Assembly: GCF_011758805.1 (NCBI RefSeq)
Contig: NZ_JAANOW010000004.1
Span: forward strand, 248,001-312,000
DNA from: Mycolicibacterium fluoranthenivorans
GTDB taxonomy: Bacteria > Actinomycetota > Actinomycetes > Mycobacteriales > Mycobacteriaceae
Direction: 5' to 3'
DNA: 64,000 nucleotides
Shown in pieces: positions 10,368-20,349 of this stretch (within the stretch, counting starts at the first letter, position 1; each line of letters begins with the position of its first letter). A model generated the notes under the pieces. That model had not been told where the DNA came from and made no database searches. It worked only from the letters and a program-made list of their open reading frames with translations. The position numbers and the translations under genes were made by a program.

Positions 10368-10396
10368 CCGCATCCCACGCATGCGTTCGACATCAT
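10364..10396 (-). CDS. Putative 10-residue cysteine-containing leader peptide
   Basis: The only strong Shine-Dalgarno (AGGAGG, 10405-10410) in this leader is eight bases before an ATG whose frame reads MMSNACVGCG and ends in TGA overlapping the next ATG (ATGA). Two of ten codons are Cys. This looks like a translationally coupled upstream ORF. Cys-containing leader peptides that regulate downstream genes are known in mycobacteria, but those have longer Cys runs, so a regulatory role here is a guess. Confidence 0.35.
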   Translation of the reverse strand: MMSNACVGCG

Positions 10397-10411
10397 CACC
10401 GAAGCCTCCTG

Positions 10412-10444
10412 ACCACCGCTAGTCCTATCACTGCACGCGGTGGT
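10412..10444. other. Hairpin in a 229-base intergenic region
   Basis: ACCACCGC and GCGGTGGT can pair around a 17-base loop. It is just upstream of the NAD-binding operon and could be part of its leader. The remaining bases up to 10625 hold no gene that I can support. Confidence 0.3.
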
Positions 10445-10625
10445 CCATACCCTGATCGACAGGGTGCTACACGCCAGGGAGTTGCTCGTCACACCAGGCG
10501 GACGACAGGGCGTGCCCGCTGATCCGGACGCCCGTGTGGGCCGCCCTTCACACCCCACCGTCGCGGGAACGTACCGCCTTCGAGGGAAACCTCAGTGGGA
10601 AGCGTTGTCGGCGTTCGCCTTCGGG

Positions 10626-11156
10626 TCAACCCTGCCCGCGGTGCAGGTCGATGAGCCCCTGATAAGACTCGGCGTTGAACCGATTGCCGGCGACCTCCTC
10701 ATCGCCGAGGCTGCGGCGCACCTTCCCCGGCACGCCCGCGACCAGCGACCGTGGCGGAATCACCGCCCCCTGGGGCACCACCGCGCCGGCCGCCACCAGC
10801 GACCCCGCACCCACGACCGCCCCGTTCAGCACGATGGCGCCCATCCCGACGAGCACGTCGTCCTCGACGGTGCAGCCGTGCAGCACCGCATTGTGGCCGA
10901 CCGTGACACCCGCGCCGACGTGCACCGGGAAACCCGGATCGACGTGGACGGTCACACCGTCTTGGATGTTGCTGCCCTCGCCGATCTCGATGGGCTCGAA
11001 CTCGGCGCGCAAGGTGGCGTTGTACCAGACACTCACGCGGGCGGCCAGCGTCACCGGGCCGATCAAGGTGGCGTTGGGCGCCACCCAGGACTCGGCGTGC
11101 AGCTGCGGGGCACGCCCGCGAATAGGAATGATCAGCGCTTCAGGCATGGGCGTCAT
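10626..11156 (-). CDS. Gamma-class carbonic anhydrase-like protein
   Basis: 176 residues, a left-handed beta-helix with hexapeptide repeats (for example IGEGSNIQDG, VGAGVTVGHNAVLHG, VGMGAIVLNGAVVGAG). The three zinc-binding histidines of the gamma-carbonic anhydrase family are visible in VTVHVD and GHNAVLHG. The C-terminal VAGVPGKVRRSL is also standard. Related proteins bind CO2/bicarbonate or are only structural. Start may be the ATG at 11156 or 11147; neither has a clear ribosome binding site. It appears monocistronic. Confidence 0.85.
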   Translation of the reverse strand: MTPMPEALIIPIRGRAPQLHAESWVAPNATLIGPVTLAARVSVWYNATLRAEFEPIEIGEGSNIQDGVTVHVDPGFPVHVGAGVTVGHNAVLHGCTVEDDVLVGMGAIVLNGAVVGAGSLVAAGAVVPQGAVIPPRSLVAGVPGKVRRSLGDEEVAGNRFNAESYQGLIDLHRGQG

Positions 11157-11267
11157 CGTAATCAGAGTTCCCGCACGAGCGCGGCAGGAGTCCGATCTCG
11201 GCGTGACATCCGACGCGTGAGTGGGTAGATTCTCTGCTCACCACAATCGAATAGCCGTCGACACGTT

Positions 11268-11462
11268 GTGGGAGAACCTCGTTCACGAGGCGCCGTAGGA
11301 GCAATATCCTCCCCGGGAATCTCTCAGGCACCAGTACCGCAGCGTCGAGGCAACTCTGGAGACAAGGCGTCACCTCATGGGAACGGCCTTACCGAAGGTG
11401 TAGAGGATCCGCGGGACGACGCGGAACCGCAGACTCTCAGGTTTCAGGACAGAGTGGGGAGG
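11268..11462 (+). ncRNA. Tandem glycine riboswitch
   Basis: Two adjacent aptamers are visible. The first carries GGGAGA, GGCGCCGTAGGAGCAA, CCTCCCCGGGAATCTCTCAGGC and ACTCTGGAGA in order (third piece read as CCTCCCCGGG then AATCTCTCAGGC). The second carries TTACCGAAGGTGTAGAGGA, ACTCTCAGGTTTCAGGACAG and AGTGGGGAG. These are the conserved parts of the gcvT-type RNA, which binds two glycines cooperatively. It lies in the leader of the L-serine dehydratase gene. The family usually turns expression on when glycine is high, which would send excess glycine-derived serine to pyruvate. Confidence 0.93.
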
Positions 11463-11471
11463 GCGCCACCG

Positions 11472-11490
11472 GCCCGGTTTGGCTCCGGGC
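11472..11490 (+). promoter_or_regulatory. Possible riboswitch expression platform
   Basis: GCCCGG and CCGGGC form a six-bp hairpin just after the second aptamer and about 60 bases before the gene. It could be a terminator stem or part of a translation-control switch; the alternate pairing was not modelled. Confidence 0.35.
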
Positions 11491-11550
11491 TCAGCCGAGA
11501 TGGAGTCGCCCGTTGTCCGTTACACCCACCGACCGCAGCCGGTAATTGCC

Positions 11551-12936
11551 ATGGTGGTCAGCGCATTCGAATTGTTCTCCGTTGGTATCGGCCCGTCGAG
11601 TTCGCACACCGTCGGCCCGATGCGTGCCGCCGCCCGGTTCGTCGAAACCCTGCGCGCCGGCGACCGGTTGCGCGACCTCACCCGGATCAGCGTGGAGTTG
11701 TACGGCTCCCTGGCGGCCACCGGCGCCGGCCACGGCACCCAATCGGCGATTCTGCTCGGGCTCGAAGGCTGCCGGCCCGAAGACGTCACCACCGAGGATA
11801 AGGAACGCCGTCTCGCCGAGATCGCCGCCACCGGCACCACGCGGATCGGCGGGGACACGCCGGTGCCCCTGACCGAGGGCGCGATGATTCTGCGCGCCTC
11901 GACGGTCCTGCCGCGCCATCCCAACGCAATGACGTTGAGTGCCTTCAATTCCCGCGGCGAGGTGCTGTCCACCCAGACCTATTACTCCATCGGAGGCGGG
12001 TTCGTCGTCACCGAGGACTGCCCCGATGCCGGCACGGACCACCACTGCGCCACCCCGTTGCCGTACGCCTCGGGTCGCGAACTGCTCGAACTCTGTGCAC
12101 ACAAGGGACTCACCATCAGCGAGGTCGCCATGAGCAACGAACAGTGTTGCCGCTCCGCGGGGGAGGTCCGGACGAGCCTGCTGCACCTGCGCGATGTCAT
12201 GGTCGAGAGTGCACGCAACGGCATCGCCCGCGACGGCGTACTGCCCGGAGTTCTAGAGGTGCGGCGGCGGGCCAAGGCCTGGTACCACAGTCTCAGCGCC
12301 GAAGATCCAGAGCGCACAGCCGAATTCGCCGAAGACTGGGTGAATCTGATCGCGCTGGCGGTCAACGAGGAGAACGCTTCCGGCGGCCGCATCGTCACGG
12401 CTCCGACCAACGGAGCTGCCGGCATCATCCCCGCCGTGCTGCACTACGCCACCCATTACACCCGCGCCGGGACGGCTGACCCGGACGACACCGCGGTACG
12501 GTTCCTGCTCACCGCGGCTGCCATCGGATCGCTGTTCAAGGAGCGCGCGTCGATCTCCGGCGCCGAGGTCGGGTGCCAGGGCGAGGTCGGGTCGGCGGCA
12601 GCCATGGCCGCTGCGGGACTGGCCGAGATCCTCGGCGGCACCACGCACCAGGTGGAGAACGCGGCCGAGATCGCCATGGAACACAGCCTCGGACTGACCT
12701 GCGATCCGATCGCCGGGCTGGTTCAGATCCCCTGCATCGAACGCAATGCCATCTCGGCGGGCAAGGCGATCAACGCCGCCCGGATGGCGTTGCGCGGCGA
12801 CGGCAGCCACCGGGTCAGCCTCGATCAGGTCATCGAGACCATGCGCACCACCGGCGCGGATATGCACGCCAAGTACAAGGAGACCTCGACCGGCGGGCTG
12901 GCCATCAACGTGGGGGTCAACGTCGTCGAATGCTGA
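11551..12936 (+). CDS. sdaA: L-serine ammonia-lyase (iron-sulfur serine dehydratase)
   Basis: 461 residues from ATG 11551; starts further upstream fall in the riboswitch platform region. [18 protein letters not shown] at the N-terminus is diagnostic. The C-terminal half has [24 protein letters not shown] and [12 protein letters not shown], which supply the cysteines of the 4Fe-4S cluster. The enzyme converts L-serine to pyruvate and ammonia. Length and sequence fit single-chain bacterial SdaA. A tandem glycine riboswitch precedes it, so glycine probably controls it. Confidence 0.95.
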   Translation: MVVSAFELFSVGIGPSSSHTVGPMRAAARFVETLRAGDRLRDLTRISVELYGSLAATGAGHGTQSAILLGLEGCRPEDVTTEDKERRLAEIAATGTTRIGGDTPVPLTEGAMILRASTVLPRHPNAMTLSAFNSRGEVLSTQTYYSIGGGFVVTEDCPDAGTDHHCATPLPYASGRELLELCAHKGLTISEVAMSNEQCCRSAGEVRTSLLHLRDVMVESARNGIARDGVLPGVLEVRRRAKAWYHSLSAEDPERTAEFAEDWVNLIALAVNEENASGGRIVTAPTNGAAGIIPAVLHYATHYTRAGTADPDDTAVRFLLTAAAIGSLFKERASISGAEVGCQGEVGSAAAMAAAGLAEILGGTTHQVENAAEIAMEHSLGLTCDPIAGLVQIPCIERNAISAGKAINAARMALRGDGSHRVSLDQVIETMRTTGADMHAKYKETSTGGLAINVGVNVVEC

Positions 12937-12946
12937 GGCACCGCAT

Positions 12947-13906
12947 TCAGGCGCCCTGGTACACCTTGCGGTAGCTCGACGGGGACATCCCCATCCCGCG
13001 GCGCAGATGGTGACGCAGGTTGCCGCCGGTGCCCAGCCCCGACAGCCGGGCCACCTCGTCGACCGGAATATCCCTGGACTCCAGCAGTTCCCGGGCCCGA
13101 TCGATACGGCGCTGCCGGATCCAGCTGCCCGGCGCCTCGCCGGTCTCCGCACGGAACCGGCGGTTGAACGTCCGCAGGCTCATATGGGCATGCTCGGCCA
13201 GGGTGTGCACGGTGAGTTCTTCGGTGAGGTGCGCCAGCGCCCAGGCCCGGGTGGCCGCCGTGGCGGCGTGGTCCCCCGCCGGCACCTGCCTGTCGATGAA
13301 CTGCGCTTGGCCGCCTTCCCGCCACGGTGGCACCACGCAGTGGCGGGCGACCGCGGTGGCCACCTGCACACCGTGATCACACCGAATGATGTGCAGGCAC
13401 AAGTCGATTCCCGCGGCCAGCCCGGCCGAGGTGAGCACGTCACCGTCATCGACGAACAGCACGTTCTCGTCCACCCGGACTGCCGGGTAGAGCTCACGCA
13501 GGGTGTCGGCGTACTTCCAGTGGGTCGTCACGGTCCGGCCGTCCAGCCGGCCCACCGCGGCCAGCACGAACGCGCCGGTGCAGATCGACACCACGCGGGC
13601 GCCGGGCCGGATCCGAGCGAACGCGGCGGCCACGGCGTCCTCGACGCCGCGGCCGGTTCGCGCCGGCGGGTAACGCGTGCCGGGGATGACGACGGTGTCG
13701 GCGGTGTCCAGCGCCTCCGGGCCGGCGGTGGGCACGATCGCGAAGCCGTTGGTCGACGCGACGGGCCCCGGTTCGACGGCACACGTCGTCACCTCGTACA
13801 GGGGCTCACCGTCGCCGCCCGCCGCCGTCCCGAACAGGGTCGGCGCGATGGTGGCGTCGAAACCCACCACGGGCGCCAACAGCAGGACGGCGACACGATG
13901 CATCAC
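12947..13906 (-). CDS. GlxA-like transcriptional regulator (DJ-1/PfpI domain plus AraC helix-turn-helix)
   Basis: 319 residues. Residues 1-170 are a DJ-1/PfpI-type domain; the nucleophile-elbow SICTGAFVLAAVGRLDGR keeps the Cys, as in GlxA regulators that sense small nitrogenous ligands. Residues 215-315 are an AraC-type double helix-turn-helix ending in GMSPSSYRKVYQG. GlxA-type proteins control arginine, choline, carnitine or glycine-betaine catabolism. Only 27 bases separate it from the divergent MFS gene, so it probably controls that transporter. Start could be the GTG at 13906 or the next ATG. Confidence 0.88.
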   Translation of the reverse strand: MMHRVAVLLLAPVVGFDATIAPTLFGTAAGGDGEPLYEVTTCAVEPGPVASTNGFAIVPTAGPEALDTADTVVIPGTRYPPARTGRGVEDAVAAAFARIRPGARVVSICTGAFVLAAVGRLDGRTVTTHWKYADTLRELYPAVRVDENVLFVDDGDVLTSAGLAAGIDLCLHIIRCDHGVQVATAVARHCVVPPWREGGQAQFIDRQVPAGDHAATAATRAWALAHLTEELTVHTLAEHAHMSLRTFNRRFRAETGEAPGSWIRQRRIDRARELLESRDIPVDEVARLSGLGTGGNLRHHLRRGMGMSPSSYRKVYQGA

Positions 13907-13933
13907 GCCAGTCTGGCATGTTTTTGATGGATC

Positions 13934-15256
13934 ATGTCGTTTGTGCCACTAGGCGGGCGGCCCGAATTCCGCGACAGTGAGCCGGTGACACTTCTCGGTA
14001 CGCGAACACGCCTGCATTGGGCCTGGGTGGTCGCCGCGGTCAGTTTCGTCGCGATCCTCGGCGCGGCGGCCTTCCGGTCGGTGCCCGGGGTGATGATGAA
14101 CCCGCTGCATCACGAATTCGGCTGGAGTCACGGCACGGTCGGTGCGGCGATGGCGGTCAACATGACGCTCTACGGTCTCACCGCCCCGTTCGCCGCGGCC
14201 CTGATGGACCGCTTCGGCGTGCGCCCGGTGCTCACCGGGGCCCTCACCTTGATCGCGGCCGGCTCGGCGCTCAGCGTGCTCATGACGGCCAGCTGGCAGT
14301 TGGTGCTGTTGTGGGGCGTGCTCGTCGGGTTGGGCACCGGCGCCATCTCGATGGGTTTCGTCGCGACCATCGCCACGCGCTGGTTCGAGGCTCGGCGCGG
14401 ACTGGTCACCGGTGTGCTGACAGCGGCCAGCGCCACCGGTCAGCTCGTATTCCTGCCGGTGGTGGCCGCGGTGACCACCCACCACGGCTGGCGCTGGGCG
14501 TCGCTCATCGTCGCCGCGGCCGCGATCGCGGTGGTACCGCTGGTCGCGGTGTTCATGCGTAACTACCCCCAGGACCTGGGGCTGACGGCCTATGGCGCCG
14601 ACCCCTTTGATTCCGGTGCACGCAAACCCGAGGTGCTCCCCACCGGCACGTTCGCCGCGGCGTTCGAGGGGCTGCGGATCGGGCTGCGCTCCCGGGCGTT
14701 CTGGCTGCTCGCCGCCAGCTTCGCGATCTGCGGGATGACCACCAACGGCCTGATCGGCACCCATTTCATCCCGGCCGCCAACGATCACGGCATGCCCACG
14801 ACGGTGGCCGCGGGCCTGCTGGCGACCATCGGCGTGCTCGACGTGTTGGGCACCGTGTTCTCCGGCTGGCTCACCGACCGGGTCGACCCCCGGCTGCTAC
14901 TGGTCGTCTACTACACCGGGCGCGGGTTGTCGCTGGTACTGCTGCCGTCGCTGCTGTCCCCCCACGCCGAACCGAGCACCTGGGTGTTCGTCATCTTCTA
15001 CGGGCTGGACTGGGTGGCCACCGTGCCGCCGACGATCGTGCTCTGCCGGGAGTACTTCGGTGCCCGCACCCCCGTGGTGTTCGGCTGGGTGTTCGCGTCC
15101 CATCAATTGGGCGCGGCCGTCGCGGCGGCCGGCGCCGGGTGGATCCGGGACCTGCAGGGCACCTATGACCTGGCGTTTTATCTCGCAGCCGGGTTGTGCC
15201 TCATCGCCGCAGGACTTTGCGGGGCGGTCCGCCGCACCCGAATCGACCAGCACTGA
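13934..15256 (+). CDS. MFS transporter (oxalate/monocarboxylate-like branch)
   Basis: 440 residues from the ATG; an in-frame GTG at 13985 is a plausible later start and would better fit a cytosolic N-terminus beginning VTLLGTRTRLHW. Twelve predicted membrane segments. The N-terminal WAWVVAAVSFVAILGAAAF and GVMMNPLHHEFGW resemble the oxalate:formate antiporter and monocarboxylate permease branch of MFS. It is divergent from, and likely regulated by, the GlxA-like protein. Substrate unknown. Confidence 0.82.
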   Translation: MSFVPLGGRPEFRDSEPVTLLGTRTRLHWAWVVAAVSFVAILGAAAFRSVPGVMMNPLHHEFGWSHGTVGAAMAVNMTLYGLTAPFAAALMDRFGVRPVLTGALTLIAAGSALSVLMTASWQLVLLWGVLVGLGTGAISMGFVATIATRWFEARRGLVTGVLTAASATGQLVFLPVVAAVTTHHGWRWASLIVAAAAIAVVPLVAVFMRNYPQDLGLTAYGADPFDSGARKPEVLPTGTFAAAFEGLRIGLRSRAFWLLAASFAICGMTTNGLIGTHFIPAANDHGMPTTVAAGLLATIGVLDVLGTVFSGWLTDRVDPRLLLVVYYTGRGLSLVLLPSLLSPHAEPSTWVFVIFYGLDWVATVPPTIVLCREYFGARTPVVFGWVFASHQLGAAVAAAGAGWIRDLQGTYDLAFYLAAGLCLIAAGLCGAVRRTRIDQH

Positions 15257-15435
15257 GCTGTCTTCGTTTTTGTTCCTCCAGCCGGGACGAATAGCATGCA
15301 AACGGCGCCGCGGGGACGCCGAGGCTTGGATGGATCGGTTAGCTGATGACGCACGCCCCGTGCGTACCACGTCCCCGCCCATCCTCGCCGCCCAGCTTCA
15401 CGCATCCGAACCAGGCACGAGATGGAGGAACTCAC

Positions 15436-16191
15436 GTGCAAGCACGCACAGGCAAACTCATCGGTGGTGTCGTCGCATCCGCGGCGATCGCCCTGTCCGC
15501 CGCGGTGACGGCGCATGCCGACACGACCACCCCGACGGCTCCGATTCCCACTCCGCAGGGACCCGCCTGCGACGCGGGCATCAAGTCCGTCACCTCAGGC
15601 CCCGGCTCGCTGGAAAGCCTGGCCAAGGAGGGGTCGTCCGCTGCGCTGGCGGCGATCCCGGAGATCTCCACCTTCAGTCAGGCCGTCTCCGGACAGCTGA
15701 ATCCCGCCGTGAACGTCGCCAGCGTGCTGGACAACGGTCCGTACGTGGTGTTCGCACCGAGCAACGACGCGTTCGCCAAGCTGGATCCGGCCGAGCTGGA
15801 GGCGATCAAGGCCGATCCCGCGAAGCTGACGGCGCTGGTGTATTACCACATGGTCCTGGGCATCCTGGGCCCCGACGACATCCACGGCACCATGTACACC
15901 CAGCAGGGCAAGCCCGTCGTGGTCAAGGGCAAGGGCGGCGATATCACCGTCAACGACGCCAAGGTCACCTGCGGTGGCATCAAGGCCGAGAACATGCGGG
16001 TCTACATCCTCGACACTGTGCTGGACCCGGCTCAGGCCCCCGAGGTCGTGACCGCCACCCCGACGTCGACCTCGTCGACGGAGACCACGTCCGCCACCGA
16101 GACCAGCACGACGACCACCGCGACGTCCGCGCCGGCGGCCGAGACCCCGGTCACGACCACGACGACCACCACCGTGGCACCGCCGCGGTAA
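15436..16191 (+). CDS. Secreted fasciclin (FAS1) domain protein
   Basis: 251 residues from a GTG preceded by GGAGGAACTCAC. A Sec signal peptide ends near AVTAHA (about residue 28). One FAS1 domain covers about 45-200, with VASVLDNGPYVVFAPSNDAFAKL and LVYYHMVLG as its H1 and H2-like boxes; the family includes MPT70/MPT83. The last 45 residues are a Thr/Ser/Pro-rich tail, likely disordered or glycosylated. No lipobox is seen, so it should be released or held in the cell wall by its tail. FAS1 domains mediate adhesion; the ligand is not known. Confidence 0.88.
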   Translation: MQARTGKLIGGVVASAAIALSAAVTAHADTTTPTAPIPTPQGPACDAGIKSVTSGPGSLESLAKEGSSAALAAIPEISTFSQAVSGQLNPAVNVASVLDNGPYVVFAPSNDAFAKLDPAELEAIKADPAKLTALVYYHMVLGILGPDDIHGTMYTQQGKPVVVKGKGGDITVNDAKVTCGGIKAENMRVYILDTVLDPAQAPEVVTATPTSTSSTETTSATETSTTTTATSAPAAETPVTTTTTTTVAPPR

Positions 16192-16212
16192 CCCGTCGTC
16201 GCAGCGACGAAC

Positions 16213-16244
16213 AGCGGCGCCCACCGGTGACGGTGGGCGCCGCT
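16213..16244. terminator. Strong bidirectional hairpin terminator
   Basis: AGCGGCGCCCACCG and its perfect complement CGGTGGGCGCCGCT close on a GTGA tetraloop. It stands between the FAS1 gene and the convergent fadE operon and can serve both. Confidence 0.8.
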
Positions 16245-16263
16245 TCTCGTTGTCCGGACAGGC

Positions 16264-17406
16264 TTACAAGCCCAGGTCCCGGCCGATGATCTCTTTCATG
16301 ATCTCGGTGGTGCCGCCGTAGATCGTCTGGATGCGGACATCGACGTAATCCTTGGCCACCCGGTACTCGTTCATATAGCCGTAGCCGCCGTGCAGCTGCA
16401 GGCACTGATCGACGACCTTCTTACCGAGCTCGGTACACCACCACTTGGCCTTGGACGCCTGGACCGCGGTGAGTTCCTTGTCGACGACGGCCCGCAGGCA
16501 CCGGTCGACGTACTGCTCGGCGATATCGAGTTCGGTGTCCAGCTCGGCCATCACGAAGCGGCTGTTCTGGAAGCTGCCGATGGGCTGACCGAAAGCCTTG
16601 CGATCCTTGATGTACTGCAGCGTCTCGTTGAAGGTGGCCCGCGCGCCGGCAACACCGGCGATGGCGATCGAAAGCCGTTCCGAGGGAAGGTTTTCCATCA
16701 GGTGATAGAAGCCCTTACCTTCGACACCCAGCAAGTTGGTGGCCGGGACACGGACGTCCTCGAAGTTCAGCTCGGCGGTGTCGGCGGCATGCTGACCGAT
16801 CTTGTCGAGCTTGCGGCCCCGGGTGAAGCCCGGCATGTCCCGTTCGACCACCAGCAGTGAGAAGCCCTTGTGCCCGGCCTCCGGGTCGGTCCGGGCCACC
16901 ACGATGACCAGGTCGGAATTGATACCCGCGGAGATGAACGTCTTGGAGCCGTTGATGATCCAGTCGTCACCGTCGCGGACGGCCGTGGTGCGAATGCCCG
17001 CCAGGTCGCTGCCCGCGCCTGGCTCACTCATGGCGATGGCACCGATCAGCTCGCCGCTGGCGAAGCCGGGCATCCAGCGCTTCAGTTGCTCTTCGGTGGC
17101 CAGGTTGGTGAAGTACGGACCGACGATGTCGTTCTGCAGGGTCAGGCTCGGGCAGGCCAGACCGAACTTGGAGAACTCTTCGACGATGACAGCGTTGAAC
17201 CGGAAGTCGTCGACACCACCGCCGCCGTACTCCTCGGGCATGTTGAACCCGATCAGTCCGTAATTGCCTGCGGCCACATAAGCTTCGCGGTCGACCAGGC
17301 GGTTGGCCTCCCACTTCTCGACGTTGGGCAGGCACTCCTTTTCCAGGAACTGCTTGGCGGTCTCCCGGAACTGCTCGTGTTCGGTTTCGAAAACCAGCCT
17401 CTTCAT
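16264..17406 (-). CDS. Acyl-CoA dehydrogenase (FadE, long-chain/isovaleryl type)
   Basis: 380 residues. FAD and substrate motifs are typical: AMSEPGAGSDLAGI near 125 and DWIINGSKTFIS near 148. The usual C-terminal catalytic Glu is replaced by Gly (IYGGTTEI). Instead Glu243 in NLPSERLSI matches the helix-G catalytic base of long-chain and isovaleryl-CoA dehydrogenases, whose C-terminus also reads IYGGT-EIM. It therefore should be active, with a preference for long or branched substrates. Its ATG overlaps the TAA of the hydratase gene. Third gene of the thiolase-hydratase-dehydrogenase operon. Confidence 0.92.
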   Translation of the reverse strand: MKRLVFETEHEQFRETAKQFLEKECLPNVEKWEANRLVDREAYVAAGNYGLIGFNMPEEYGGGGVDDFRFNAVIVEEFSKFGLACPSLTLQNDIVGPYFTNLATEEQLKRWMPGFASGELIGAIAMSEPGAGSDLAGIRTTAVRDGDDWIINGSKTFISAGINSDLVIVVARTDPEAGHKGFSLLVVERDMPGFTRGRKLDKIGQHAADTAELNFEDVRVPATNLLGVEGKGFYHLMENLPSERLSIAIAGVAGARATFNETLQYIKDRKAFGQPIGSFQNSRFVMAELDTELDIAEQYVDRCLRAVVDKELTAVQASKAKWWCTELGKKVVDQCLQLHGGYGYMNEYRVAKDYVDVRIQTIYGGTTEIMKEIIGRDLGL

Positions 17407-18208
17407 TACTTCGCTTTCCAGACGGGTTCGCGCTTCTGCGCGAAGGCGAGTGGACCCTCTTGTGCGTCCTCGGTCTTGAGCAGGGTGGCGAACTCGCCGA
17501 AGGTCTGCTTCCAGAACGGCTCATCGGCGGCTACCACACCGTCGACGGCGCCGTAGGACACCCGCTTGCTGGCCCGAACGGCCAACGGCGCGTTGACCGC
17601 AATGCGTTCGGCCAGTTCGAGAGCGGCCTCCACGACGGTGCCGTCCGGCACCACCTTGTTGATCAGGCCCCACTTCAGCGCATCCGCCGAGGACAGCGGC
17701 TCGCCGGTGTACACCAGCTCCAACGCCAGCTTCTGCGGCAGCTGCGCCACGATGCGGAACACGCCGCCGGCGCCGGCGATCAGGCCGCGTTTCACCTCGG
17801 GCAGACCGAATTTCGCGCGTTCCTCGGCGACCACCAGATCGCTGGCCAGGGCCAGTTCGGTGCCCCCGCCCAGGGCGGTGCCGTTGACCGCGGCGATGGT
17901 CGGCTTGTCGATGAAATGCCGCACGTAGCCGGCGAAACCCCACTCCGGGTGATCGGGGTGGAACAGGTTCTCCCCGCGCGAGATGGCCTTGAGGTCCGCG
18001 CCGGCACAGAACGACTTGTCGCCCGCACCGGTGAGGATGACCACCCGCACCTCGGGATCGTCCTGCGCGGCCTGCAGCGCGTCGCCGACGCCGACGGACA
18101 CCGAGGCGTTAATCGCGTTGCGCGCCTCGGGCCGGTTGATCGTGATGATCAGGACGTTGCCCCGACGTTCTGTGAGCGCCCCCGAAGCGCTGCCCGGCTG
18201 CTCGTCGC

Positions 18209-18212
<4 letters not shown>
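17406..18212 (-). CDS. Enoyl-CoA hydratase
   Basis: 268 residues from GTG 18212, which overlaps the thiolase stop (GTGA). Crotonase fold with FCAGADLKAI (oxyanion hole and CoA site), GTALGGGTELALASD and LPEVKRGLIAGAGG. Both catalytic glutamates (in GGTELA and in LPEV) are present, unlike in the crotonase at 6434-7228. It should hydrate trans-2-enoyl-CoA in beta-oxidation. Longer N-terminal extensions upstream would run into the thiolase frame and are rejected. Confidence 0.92.
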
Positions 18213-19354
<1,142 letters not shown>

Positions 19355-19430
19355 GAACTTCTCCTTCGAAGGTGTGTTGGCGTTTGCAAAAGTCGCATGG
19401 GGGTGGACTTAAAATGCAACCTAGATCAGA

Positions 19431-19449
19431 AGGTTTACTAGGTCAACCT
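19431..19449. promoter_or_regulatory. Candidate GntR operator between fadA and the regulator gene
   Basis: AGGTTTAC-TAG-GTCAACCT is a 19-base palindrome with one mismatch. A related GGTTTACT occurs again at 19493-19500, next to the regulator start. Position and symmetry suit autoregulated control of both directions by the GntR protein. Confidence 0.5.
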
Positions 19450-19551
19450 ACTGGTTGGTAGACCTGAGATCGCCCACCTGCTGTCGCAGACATGGTTTAC
19501 TGAGTTCACTAGCTGGCGGCAGGCCGGTTCACGTATGCGTAGGAGGCTCCG

Positions 19552-20349
19552 GTGGCGCAGTCCACCCCGTTATCGCCGATGATCGGCCCCAATGCCGTTC
19601 CATCGTCGAGCGGCGGCCCCATCCGCAGCCCGAAGACCGCCGAACTCGTCGCCGGCACGCTACGTCGCATGGTGGTGGACGGGCAGCTCAAAGAGGGTGA
19701 CTTCCTGCCGAACGAGGCCGAGTTGATGGCCCATTTCGGGGTGAGTCGCCCCACCCTGCGCGAAGCGGTGCGAGTACTGGAGTCCGAACGACTCGTCGAG
19801 GTGCGCCGCGGGTCGCGCACCGGCGCCCGGGTGCGGGTGCCCGGGCCGGAGATCGTGGCCCGCCCTGCCGGGCTGCTGCTGGAGTTGTCCGGCGCGACCA
19901 TCGCCGATGTGATGACCGCCCGTGCGGCCGTCGAGCCGATGGCGGTGCGGCTGCTCACCGAGGCCGCCGATACCGCGGCTTTCGACGAGCTGGAGACGAT
20001 GCTCACCGACCACGTGCCGTCCGGGCGCGAGACCGGCCGGATGGCCGAAACCACCGGCGACTTCCACCGCCGCGTCGTGGAGCTGTCCGGTAATGCGACG
20101 CTGACCATCATCGCCGGCATGCTGCACGAGATCACGGTGCGTCACACCGCGTTCGCGATGAAGGAAAACCGTCCACTGTCCAAATCGGACTACGAGCTGT
20201 TGATGCGGTCCTACCGACGACTCATGACGCTGATGCGTTCCGGTGACGGTGCGGCCGCCGAGGCGCACTGGCGCAAGCACCTGGACACCGCACGCGATCT
20301 GCTGCTGAAGGGGATGGAGACCGTCAAGGTCCGCGACGTCATGGGGTGA
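19552..20349 (+). CDS. GntR-family regulator (FadR/FCD subfamily)
   Basis: 265 residues from a GTG preceded by AGGAGGCTCCG. A winged helix-turn-helix lies at about 25-90 (LPNEAELMAHFGVSRPTLRE, then VRRGSRTGARV). An FCD ligand domain follows, with the metal-binding residues spread over TARAAVEPMA, DFHRRVVELSGN and the AEAHWRKHL helix. Members repress catabolic operons and respond to acyl-CoAs or organic acids. It is divergent from the fadA-ech-fadE operon, the obvious target. Its TGA stop sits inside the first copy of a 35-bp tandem repeat. Confidence 0.9.
   Translation: MAQSTPLSPMIGPNAVPSSSGGPIRSPKTAELVAGTLRRMVVDGQLKEGDFLPNEAELMAHFGVSRPTLREAVRVLESERLVEVRRGSRTGARVRVPGPEIVARPAGLLLELSGATIADVMTARAAVEPMAVRLLTEAADTAAFDELETMLTDHVPSGRETGRMAETTGDFHRRVVELSGNATLTIIAGMLHEITVRHTAFAMKENRPLSKSDYELLMRSYRRLMTLMRSGDGAAAEAHWRKHLDTARDLLLKGMETVKVRDVMG

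Noticed and set aside
12253..13152. Minus-strand frame across the end of sdaA
   Set aside because: It overlaps sdaA antisense and carries only a few AraC-like residues out of frame from the real GlxA-like gene.
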